Shown: positions 6,322 to 12,444 of the stretch, piece by piece
Layout of the letters: every line of letters begins with the position of its first letter
Position numbering within the stretch: the stretch's first letter is position 1
Assembly (NCBI GenBank): GCA_011330645.1
Contig: DRQB01000154.1
Coordinates: 1-13,524 of the forward strand
Source: Campylobacterota bacterium
GTDB lineage: Bacteria > Campylobacterota > Campylobacteria > Campylobacterales > Sulfurovaceae
Direction: 5' to 3'
DNA length: 13,524 nucleotides
Notes under the pieces: model-generated
Databases searched by the model: none
What the model saw: only the letters and a program-made list of their open reading frames with translations
What the model was told of the DNA's origin: nothing
Made by a program: the position numbers and the translations under genes

Positions 6322-7053
6322 ATGTTGCATAAACCTAAAACACTCGAAGTGGTCGCTTTACAACTTCCTACACATAAACGCTACCAAGAAAACCTTGATA
6401 TCCTGACCCAATATCTTGGCATGCATCAAGATAAACATATCATCGTTGCTCCAGAAGTTTTTTTGACAGCGTTTGATTATGAACATATGTCGACGGCTGC
6501 AAAATTCTCTGCCAATGCTTTGAAAACTTTAAAAAAAGAAGTTGATGAACAGATTGTTGTTTTGACACTGATATTAGAAGATGGTGATGACTTTGTCAAT
6601 CAGGCAGTGGTGATTCATAAGCATAAAGTGGTGCATCGACAAAATAAAGTGAAATTGTTCAAACTTGGGGATGAAGATCTCTATTTTCGTGAAGGGAAAA
6701 AGAAAAAGATACGTCCTTTTGTCATCGATGGGGTAACGTATGCGTTACTTGTATGTTTTGAATTGCGTTTTAAAGAGTTGTGGGAGCAGGTTGAGGATGT
6801 TGATGTAGTGCTTATTCCTTCACGATGGGGGAAGCTTAGAAAAACACATCTAGAAGTACTCTCACGTGCGTTAGCTGTCATGAATCAATGTTATGTGGTA
6901 CTCTCCAATAGTGCAGATGAAGAGATGGCAAAGGGTTCCTCCATTATCTCTCCTTCAGGAGAGGTGGTGATGAACGATGCCGAAGAAGCAGTAGAAGGTG
7001 TGATAGATTTTAGAGAAATAAAAAAAATGCGTCGCTATATTGTGATGGATTAA
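6322..7053 (+). CDS. Carbon-nitrogen hydrolase (nitrilase superfamily)
   Basis: Predicted cytoplasmic amidase of the nitrilase superfamily, hydrolysing a non-peptide C-N bond. The catalytic triad can be placed: Glu45 in VAPEVF, Lys109 in NKVKLF and Cys145 in LLVCFELRF. The usual C-terminal strand is present around GSSIISPSGEVV. At 243 aa it is slightly shorter than the 260-280 aa typical of omega-amidase-type members, with a short N-terminal region. Substrate cannot be assigned. It begins eight bases after nrdB with AGGAA close upstream and ends 11 bases before the next gene, so the three plus-strand genes probably form one operon. A functional link to nucleotide reduction is not apparent. 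Confidence 0.88.
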   Translation: MLHKPKTLEVVALQLPTHKRYQENLDILTQYLGMHQDKHIIVAPEVFLTAFDYEHMSTAAKFSANALKTLKKEVDEQIVVLTLILEDGDDFVNQAVVIHKHKVVHRQNKVKLFKLGDEDLYFREGKKKKIRPFVIDGVTYALLVCFELRFKELWEQVEDVDVVLIPSRWGKLRKTHLEVLSRALAVMNQCYVVLSNSADEEMAKGSSIISPSGEVVMNDAEEAVEGVIDFREIKKMRRYIVMD

Positions 7054-7064
7054 AAAGGAATCAG

Positions 7065-7685
7065 ATGATATTAAAATGGATATGGGCGATATGCCTTTTC
7101 TCTATAGGACTTTACGCTACAGATGTGGAAGCACAGATACAAGCATGTAGAAATGGTGACGTAAGTAGTTGCTATAGTGCTGGATTAGCACTGAGTACAG
7201 GGGTTAATGCAGAAAATCAGGAAAAAAAAGATTTAGGATTAGAATATATACGTCGAGCATGTCAATACGGAGAAGAAAAAGCCTGTGATACTATGGGTGA
7301 AAATTACTTTAAAGACAAACATTATGGAGGCGCAAAACCTTATTTGGAAAAGTCCTGTAGACGAGGTATTGTGACAGCATGTAATGCTTTGGGTACGATT
7401 TACAGAGATGGACATGATGTGAGACAGGATGATGTATTGTCACGTGAATATTATGAAAAAGCATGTGCACTTAAGGGTGCAGATGCCTGTATCAATGTCG
7501 CTATCATTTATAGAGGTGGCTTTGGGGTAACAAGAAGTCGCAGCAAAGAAAAAGAATACTATAAAAAAGCCTGTGATGCAGGAAGTAAAGTAGGCTGTTC
7601 CAGCTATACAAGAATGGACAATAAAGACAGAGGGATAGAAGAACCTGGTCTATGGCAAAAGATACTTAATCTGTTCAAATTTTAA
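7065..7685 (+). CDS. Secreted Sel1/Hcp-like cysteine-pair repeat protein
   Basis: A 206-aa exported protein built of helical repeats like the Helicobacter cysteine-rich proteins. The N-terminus is a signal peptide (charged start, hydrophobic core, likely cleavage after LYA at residue 18). The mature part has five cysteine pairs with the same CX7C spacing: 28/36, 66/74, 98/106, 134/142 and 170/178, as expected for one disulphide per Sel1-type helical hairpin. Repeats carry the Hcp signature (YY-KAC-x-G-x-x-x-C). It is likely periplasmic or surface exposed and may act in protein-protein contacts; some Hcp proteins bind beta-lactams, but activity here is unproven. AAGGA precedes the start. It converges on the metalloprotease gene with only two bases between stop codons. 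Confidence 0.88.
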   Translation: MILKWIWAICLFSIGLYATDVEAQIQACRNGDVSSCYSAGLALSTGVNAENQEKKDLGLEYIRRACQYGEEKACDTMGENYFKDKHYGGAKPYLEKSCRRGIVTACNALGTIYRDGHDVRQDDVLSREYYEKACALKGADACINVAIIYRGGFGVTRSRSKEKEYYKKACDAGSKVGCSSYTRMDNKDRGIEEPGLWQKILNLFKF

Positions 7686-7687
7686 GT

Positions 7688-9550
7688 TTAATTTGTCGTA
7701 CAGGTTATTGCCGTAGTTTTTTCTTCTATATTATAATTATAAGCTATTTCTCTATCTTCTCCATGGGTTACAATATAATATATTTTATCGGTATAGGGAC
7801 TATGAAGAAGTAGGGATGTCTCTATATTGTTCCATGCTTTGAGATCTCTTAGTGATGCAGTATGGGAGTTGTAGTCTCCTGTCCATGCTTTACAAAAGGC
7901 TTCACTGTCTCTAGGTGTTATTTGCAGATGCTCTGTATTGTGTGTAGCAAGATATTGCCAATTTTCTGCAGAGATAATAGTATGATGTTTATCCATTGCT
8001 GTCTTGGTAGTCAATTGTGTAAATTGATAAGGGTAGATAAGTTGACTCATAACCTGCACACTGTCTTCTCCATATAGGCGTAAAAAAAAGCGCATAGAGG
8101 GCATACGCTTGCTCTTAATAATGATGTGACTATCTTCTTCAGAGGGAAGGAGTTTCGTGGACAGCGCTTCTGCTGATAAAAGTTCAATACTGAGATGTTC
8201 ACTATAGTCTTCAGAAGTATGATAGAGAGTAAGATACATTTGTCTGTCTTTTTCAAAATGAACATCAAATATATATTTTGGTACTTCAAAAACGGGCATG
8301 GTATCATAAGAATAGCGATGTGTCATAATTTTTCCAAGGGCATTAGAAAAGCCTATGGGCATACCTGAGGTGTGTGAAAAACCACGGGCATGCATGAGTT
8401 CATGATGAAAGAGTGTATAGACATTGGTATCATCTAACATAGTATCAGGAGAAAAGTTGATATATGTTTTTTCTAGGGAAAGCCACCCTTTATTTTTTTT
8501 AATACCAAGAAGAGAAACTGTTTCCCCTGAGCCTACCCCCGCATTTTCTTCTGTATATCTTGAAGTTTTGAGTGTTGTTTGATTATTTGGGAGTGTTGCC
8601 TTGAGAAAAGCGTGCATGAGGTTACTTTGTTTCATCTCTTCAAAATCCTGAAACGTGGAAGCTAAATCTATGGAATGGTAATTTTTTTTGTTTTTCCATG
8701 CAAGAAAGGAAGCCAATGCATCTGTACTGTTGTAAAAGTGATGCAGGTTGGCAAGAAGTAAGGCATAGTTGGCTTGTTCTCTGGAGCTTGGTTGACAATA
8801 CTTTATTTCATTTGTATTGTCAAAAGTTGTACCGCATGCTGTCGTATCAAACCGAATAGCTTGATCAAAAAGTTCAGATGTGTGATAGATTTGCATACTC
8901 TCAGAATATTCAAAATCTTTCAATATGTATTGGGTATGTGCAGCAATGATGGTATCAAAGGTAAGTTTTACTAGGTGTGTGATGTTGTTATCATCTACAT
9001 ATTTTCCTATAAGATTTTTAATGTTTGTATATGAATTGTTTTTTAATAGGATTGTATGGTTGACATCGTTTAACGTAATGTCGTTGGCACGTATGGATTC
9101 ATTGTCTATTGTTGCTAATGATTTACTTGATTTAATTTGTATCGGAATATTCTGCATCCTCTTACTGTCTATTTTTAATTTATGTATTTGCAGGTTCGAT
9201 GGGGCTATATATGTGTTGGAGATATCTGTATCTATGACTTCAACTTGTCGTTGTTTGATGGCTGTATTGCCTGCAGCATCGCTTGCAGTATAGGTGACAC
9301 GGTATAAGCCAGGTAGGGAGATATGAATATTATTGGAAATAGAAATTTTTATATTTGTATCTGTATTATCTACAGCATTCGCACCTAACTCCTGATAAGG
9401 CTCATTACAAACAAGTGTTATGTGGCTTTTCCCATAAAGCTTTATGGTGGGAGGCGTTTTGTCTAAAACATCTTTACTTTTTCCTCCTCCGCAAGCTAGG
9501 AAAATAAAAGGTAAAAGTATGTACACCATTCTTTGTATGTAGAATAACAT
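7688..9550 (-). CDS. Lipoprotein with Ig-like (DUF5011-type) domain and metzincin-type zinc metallopeptidase motif
   Basis: A 620-aa surface or periplasmic lipoprotein. From the ATG at 9550 (AAGGG about ten bases upstream) the N-terminus is a lipoprotein signal ending in lipobox FLAC with Cys20, then a GGGKSKD linker. An earlier in-frame ATG at 9616 would bury this signal. Residues about 30-107 form a bacterial Ig-like domain (DKTPPTIKL, LPGLYRVTYTASDAAGN). Residues 383-393 read HELMHARGFSH, an exact HExxHxxGxxH zinc site, with a plausible Met-turn (KIMTHRYS) about 15 residues later. About 210 residues follow with no recognised domain. Four cysteines outside the lipobox could form disulphides. 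A c-di-GMP-I aptamer in its leader implies control by biofilm/motility signalling. The substrate is unknown; surface adhesins are a guess from regulatory analogy. Confidence 0.85.
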   Translation of the reverse strand: MLFYIQRMVYILLPFIFLACGGGKSKDVLDKTPPTIKLYGKSHITLVCNEPYQELGANAVDNTDTNIKISISNNIHISLPGLYRVTYTASDAAGNTAIKQRQVEVIDTDISNTYIAPSNLQIHKLKIDSKRMQNIPIQIKSSKSLATIDNESIRANDITLNDVNHTILLKNNSYTNIKNLIGKYVDDNNITHLVKLTFDTIIAAHTQYILKDFEYSESMQIYHTSELFDQAIRFDTTACGTTFDNTNEIKYCQPSSREQANYALLLANLHHFYNSTDALASFLAWKNKKNYHSIDLASTFQDFEEMKQSNLMHAFLKATLPNNQTTLKTSRYTEENAGVGSGETVSLLGIKKNKGWLSLEKTYINFSPDTMLDDTNVYTLFHHELMHARGFSHTSGMPIGFSNALGKIMTHRYSYDTMPVFEVPKYIFDVHFEKDRQMYLTLYHTSEDYSEHLSIELLSAEALSTKLLPSEEDSHIIIKSKRMPSMRFFLRLYGEDSVQVMSQLIYPYQFTQLTTKTAMDKHHTIISAENWQYLATHNTEHLQITPRDSEAFCKAWTGDYNSHTASLRDLKAWNNIETSLLLHSPYTDKIYYIVTHGEDREIAYNYNIEEKTTAITCTTN

Positions 9551-9684
9551 GGTTTTATCCCTTCTTAAAAAGACCAAAAAGAAGAGAGATTGACGGTTTA
9601 CAAAACAGAACAACACCTATGTATGACAATACTTGCGACAGGATAATCTATTACCTGAAGGAATGCAGTTGTTTGTAAAAGGTA

Positions 9685-9718
9685 AATAGAAAAGTATGTA
9701 CTTTCAAGAGAAATACAT
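9685..9718 (-). terminator. Possible expression-platform terminator of the riboswitch
   Basis: On the minus strand, ATGTA-TTTC (9718 down to 9710) pairs with GAAA-G-TACAT (9705 down to 9696) across a 4-nt loop, with one bulged G. It is followed immediately by ACTTTTCTATT. The hairpin is AT-rich and moderate in strength. It lies a few bases after the 3' strand of aptamer helix P1. Whether ligand binding favours or disrupts it cannot be read from the sequence. Confidence 0.4.
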
Positions 9719-9721
9719 CAT

Positions 9722-9802
9722 ACTATTAGCAACCCGGCTATCTACAAGAGACCCGTGGCTTTCCGTCCTCACTTCGCAATGAGTTTGGCCTTTTTAATAA
9801 TT
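9722..9802 (-). promoter_or_regulatory. Cyclic-di-GMP-I (GEMM) riboswitch aptamer
   Basis: The minus strand shows the GEMM-I consensus. GGCCAAAC (9790 to 9783) is followed by a 6-bp stem CUCAUU/AGUGAG capped by a GCGA (GNRA) tetraloop (9783-9768), then GACGGAAAGCC (9767 to 9757), then the second arm ACGGGUCU (9756 to 9749) pairing back with AGAUAGCCGGGUUGC (9743 to 9729). P1 can form between UUAUUA (9800-9795) and UAAUAG (9728-9723). The tetraloop and the conserved GGGUCU...UAGCCGGGUUGC block are hallmarks of Rfam RF01051. The second arm (P3) is short. The extra C after GGC pairs with the G in CGGAAA, a compensating change. It lies about 170 bases upstream of the lipoprotein metalloprotease start on the same strand. 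Selectivity for c-di-GMP over cGAMP is not settled. Confidence 0.88.
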
Positions 9803-9840
9803 TATTTTAAGTTAACTTATTGGACTAACTTACTGTTCCC

Positions 9841-9872
9841 ATTGTAAAATAAAAAAGTCATGAAAAAGTCAA
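9841..9872 (-). promoter_or_regulatory. Candidate promoter of the riboswitch-metalloprotease transcript
   Basis: On the minus strand TTGACT (9867-9872) and TACAAT (9841-9846) lie upstream of the aptamer, with a start expected near 9834. The spacer of 20 bases is longer than ideal. A direct repeat of AAAAAGTCA (plus-strand reading), spaced 11 bases start to start, overlaps the -35 region and could bind a regulator. Confidence 0.3.
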
Positions 9873-9945
9873 TGAAGGATAGAGGAGACCCTTAATCGCA
9901 TTTTAGATAAAATTCCTCTATTATGAATATAAAGGGCTAGGGTAG

Positions 9946-10581
9946 ATGATAAAAGCAAGAAACAGACAAAATCTTGTAGAGGCAATAGAGAAACATTTTG
10001 TACTTGATACACACGTAAAAGAAGCTTTTCTTGCTGTGGATAGAGAAATTTTTGTGCCTAATGAATTTAAACATCTGTCGTATGCTTTAGAAGCTTTGCC
10101 TCTGGCAGCAAGTCAATACATCTCTTCACCTTTAACTGTCGCAAAAATGACACAACATCTTGAACTTAAAGGGGTTGACTCTGTACTGGAAGTGGGATGT
10201 GGGTCTGGATACCAAGCAGCGATACTTTCTAAAATATGTCGCCGTGTGTTTACCATAGAACGTATAGATGAACTATTGAAAGTCGCAAAAACCAGATTTT
10301 CTGAACATGAGATGTATAATATTATTACACGCTTTGATGATGGGCAGCGTGGATGGAAGCAATATGCACCTTTTGAGCGTATTCTTTTTTCTGCTACAGC
10401 CAAAGAGATACCTGAAGTGTTATTTGAGCAACTGGCAGAGGGTGGTATATTGGTTGCACCTGTGGAAGAGGCAGAGAATTATCATATCATTACGCGTTAC
10501 TATAAAAAGAATGGGCGTATTACGAGTGAAACGATTGAACAATGTCTTTTTGTCCCTGTATTGGATGGAACACAAAAGTAA
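9946..10581 (+). CDS. pcm: Protein-L-isoaspartate O-methyltransferase
   Basis: Repairs damaged proteins by methylating L-isoaspartyl residues with S-adenosylmethionine. The 211-aa product has the family layout: an N-terminal helix region with VDREIFVP (31-38), the active-site segment SQYISSPLTVAKM (56-68) corresponding to the usual GQTIS-type block, SAM motif I VLEVGCGSGYQAA (80-92), acidic post-I residue Glu105 (FTIERID), and a motif near FERILFSATAKEIP (143-156). Start is ATG 9946, preceded by GGG/AGGG stretches a few bases away. It is divergent from the riboswitch-controlled metalloprotease and followed by a 102-base gap. From memory, pcm and nrdB are adjacent in H. pylori, whereas here three other genes lie between them. 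Confidence 0.93.
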   Translation: MIKARNRQNLVEAIEKHFVLDTHVKEAFLAVDREIFVPNEFKHLSYALEALPLAASQYISSPLTVAKMTQHLELKGVDSVLEVGCGSGYQAAILSKICRRVFTIERIDELLKVAKTRFSEHEMYNIITRFDDGQRGWKQYAPFERILFSATAKEIPEVLFEQLAEGGILVAPVEEAENYHIITRYYKKNGRITSETIEQCLFVPVLDGTQK

Positions 10582-10611
10582 ATAAATGCCTGAGAATGAC
10601 TTTAGCATTTA

Positions 10612-10654
10612 CGTTGTCAACGCTGTCAACCTTTCATAAAACTTATGCTATGAT
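10612..10654 (+). promoter_or_regulatory. Extended -10 promoter with palindromic/direct-repeat operator-like site
   Basis: TGCTATGAT (10646-10654) matches an extended -10 for the HTH-chaA pair. Just upstream, CGTTGTCAACG (10612-10622) is a perfect 11-bp palindrome, and TGTCAAC occurs twice, nine bases apart (10615-10621 and 10624-10630). The repeats cover the -35 position. They are reasonable candidate operator half-sites, possibly for the HTH protein encoded immediately downstream. Confidence 0.4.
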
Positions 10655-10683
10655 TAATCAAATATTGTAATTAGGGAACAAGT

Positions 10684-11316
10684 ATGGAAAAGTTGATGAA
10701 ACCTGCGGAGTATGCCAAGGAACTTGGCATCTCCCGTCAGGCGGTATATGCAAAGATAAAACGAGGGATACTTACTTCTAAAAATGTAGAGGGTAAGCTT
10801 TACATTGTGGTTGACAATGTATCTAAAAAAGAGACGACCACAACAGCTCAATCTAAGACAACCACACCCCAACAAGTAGAAACATCAACCACTGCAAAAA
10901 AAGACTATAAAGCCCTGCTTCAAGCCAAAGATGAAACCATCGCTGTACTTAAAGAAACAGTCGTTGATTTAAAAGAGTCCAATAAACAAATCTCAACCAC
11001 TTTACGTGGGGAGATAGATTTACTGAAAGATGCCTTTCATGAAATGCGTACACTCTATGTACGTCAACTGGAGCATAAGAGCAGCATAGAAGAAGATGCC
11101 ATTGAAATACATACTGATGAGGTACAAGAGGTTGAAGCACGATGGATAGGGCTTAAAAAGTTTTTTAAACAAGCAGATATTCGTAAAGAAAAGGCGCAAG
11201 AGAAAGCCTCAAAACGTCTGAACAAAGCATATAAAAAAGGGGATGAACGTCTTAAGAAAGTGGATGGAAAGCTCAAACTCAATGCAGAGAAAAGTTATGA
11301 GGATATTTTAAACTAA
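10684..11316 (+). CDS. HTH domain plus coiled-coil protein
   Basis: A 210-aa protein of unrecognised specific function. Residues about 5-40 are a helix-turn-helix (MKPAEYAKELGISRQAVYAK, then IKRGIL), resembling excisionase/MerR-like or DUF3972-type domains of this phylum. A Thr/Gln-rich linker follows (about 48-75), then a long charged helical region (about 78-130) predicted as coiled coil. The basic, Lys-rich C-terminal part (about 155-205) could bind nucleic acid or membrane. No signal peptide is visible. The start has AGGGA seven to eight bases upstream. The stop codon is one base before the chaA ATG, implying cotranscription and translational coupling. It could regulate its own promoter or the antiporter, but this is inference. 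Confidence 0.8.
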   Translation: MEKLMKPAEYAKELGISRQAVYAKIKRGILTSKNVEGKLYIVVDNVSKKETTTTAQSKTTTPQQVETSTTAKKDYKALLQAKDETIAVLKETVVDLKESNKQISTTLRGEIDLLKDAFHEMRTLYVRQLEHKSSIEEDAIEIHTDEVQEVEARWIGLKKFFKQADIRKEKAQEKASKRLNKAYKKGDERLKKVDGKLKLNAEKSYEDILN

Positions 11317-11317
11317 T

Positions 11318-12406
11318 ATGCAAGTACTTAAAGATTTTTCTAAAGAATATAGCCTTTTTTTGGCAATCATCACCTACTTTGGCATCAGCTATTTTGAACA
11401 TACTATGGTACAGAGTACGCTAGGAAACCTTCTCGGTTTTGGCATATTGTTTGTAGTCATTATGTACTCGGCTATGTCTGTAGCACACCATGCTGAGATG
11501 CTCGCAGAGAAGTTTGGTGAGCCTTACGGTACACTGATTCTTACGATTTCTGCAGTCATTGTGGAGATAGTCATCATTGTCATTATGATGATGCATGCCC
11601 AAAGCCCTGTGCTGGCACGTGATACCATCTATTCGGCGATTATGCTCGATATTAATGGACTTTTGGGTGTTGCAGCCATTATCGGCGGGCTCAAGTATGG
11701 AGAACAGCCATACAATGTGGACTCTTCAAATTCTTATCTTTCGATGTTGCTTGTTGCTATTGGGATAGCAATGGTATTGCCACACTTTATTGACTCTGCA
11801 CACCACGATATGTTTATGCTTTTTAATGTGGTAATGTTTATTTTACTCTATATCGTTTTTACGCGCATACAGCTCAAATCACACAAATATTTTTTTGAGT
11901 ATGCAAAAGCAGAAGAGAGCTGTGATGAAAATGGCATTTGTACTCCACATACTGAAATAAACGCATGGTACCATGCCACTATTTTGATCTTGTCTATCGT
12001 ACTCATTGGTGTATTAGCAGAGATACTTTCAGTCTTTATGGGTAATACACTTGAGACCTTTGAAATGCCACTAGCCATAGGTGCCGTGGGTGTTGCGGTG
12101 ATTTCTGCTGCTCCTGAACTCATTACGGCAGTGCGTGCAGCCGTAGACAACCGTATGCAAACAGTGATTAATATCGCCCTTGGGGCATCGCTGGCAACCA
12201 TATTACTGACCATCCCTGCTGTGATACTGGTTTCACGTTACTACGGCTTAGAGCTTAACCTATCTTTAACCCCTATCCAAGGTGTGATGCTTGGACTTAC
12301 CTTGCTTCTGAGCATTGTCAACTTTAGTGACGGTGAGACCAATGTGCTTGAAGGTTTCTTGCACTTTATCTTGTTTGTTGTCTTTGCGTTTTTGTTATTT
12401 GTTTAG
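11318..12406 (+). CDS. chaA: Ca2+(Na+,K+)/H+ antiporter of the ChaA (CaCA) family
   Basis: An inner-membrane cation/proton exchanger of 362 aa (E. coli ChaA 366 aa) with about ten or eleven hydrophobic segments. The two conserved CaCA repeat motifs are present: GEPYGTLILTISAVIVE (67-83) with Glu68 and Glu83, and SAAPELITAVRAA (263-275) with Glu267. The C-terminal FSDGETNVLEG matches the ChaA FSTGRTNVLNG block. The central cytoplasmic loop (about 190-216) contains Cys202 and Cys208 in ESCDENGICTPH, where E. coli has a His/Asp-rich segment. It starts one base after the HTH gene stop, with only a distant GAGGA, so it probably relies on coupled translation. Transport specificity is not determined by sequence. 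It converges on the DUF58 gene with seven bases between stops. Confidence 0.9.
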   Translation: MQVLKDFSKEYSLFLAIITYFGISYFEHTMVQSTLGNLLGFGILFVVIMYSAMSVAHHAEMLAEKFGEPYGTLILTISAVIVEIVIIVIMMMHAQSPVLARDTIYSAIMLDINGLLGVAAIIGGLKYGEQPYNVDSSNSYLSMLLVAIGIAMVLPHFIDSAHHDMFMLFNVVMFILLYIVFTRIQLKSHKYFFEYAKAEESCDENGICTPHTEINAWYHATILILSIVLIGVLAEILSVFMGNTLETFEMPLAIGAVGVAVISAAPELITAVRAAVDNRMQTVINIALGASLATILLTIPAVILVSRYYGLELNLSLTPIQGVMLGLTLLLSIVNFSDGETNVLEGFLHFILFVVFAFLLFV

Positions 12407-12413
12407 GGTATAG

Positions 12414-12444
12414 TTATAAAAAGAGTTGGATAAGTTTTCCAACT
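12414..12444 (-). terminator. Intrinsic terminator overlapping the end of the DUF58 gene
   Basis: On the minus strand AGTTGGA (12444-12438) pairs with TCCAACT (12430-12424) across a 7-nt loop and is followed at once by CTTTTTATAA. The 7-bp stem and U-tract form a rho-independent terminator. It lies inside the last codons of DUF58, and the U-tract contains the stop codon. On the plus strand the same hairpin has no U-tract, so it should not terminate chaA. Confidence 0.7.

Larger units (their letters stand above)
9551..9945. other. Divergent regulatory region between metalloprotease gene and pcm
   Basis: This 395-base stretch holds no convincing protein gene. From left to right it contains the metalloprotease ribosome binding site and untranslated leader (about 9551-9690), a possible terminator hairpin (9696-9718), the c-di-GMP-I aptamer (9722-9802, minus), a probable minus-strand promoter zone (TACAAT at 9841-9846) overlapped upstream by a direct repeat of AAAAAGTCA (9852-9860 and 9863-9871), and the pcm promoter zone (TATTAT 9919-9924 or TATAAA 9928-9933). 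Confidence 0.6.

Noticed and set aside
8925..9293. 122-aa plus-strand reading frame inside the metalloprotease gene
   Set aside because: Its hydrophobic, Cys/Leu-rich translation is the typical antisense shadow of an AT-rich gene and has no ribosome binding site or family resemblance.
9551..9616. Upstream ATG adding 22 residues to the lipoprotein
   Set aside because: It would place a charged segment before the lipoprotein signal and has no clear ribosome binding site. ATG 9550 has AAGGG and leads straight into the signal sequence.
10583..10611. TAAATGC/GCATTTA inverted repeat after pcm as a terminator
   Set aside because: A 15-base loop, a weak AT-rich stem and no following T-run make it unconvincing.
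11848..12213. 121-aa minus-strand frame inside chaA
   Set aside because: Its Ser/Thr/Ala-rich low-complexity translation is an antisense shadow of the antiporter.
12424..12444. Same hairpin as a terminator for chaA on the plus strand
   Set aside because: No U-tract follows on the plus strand.
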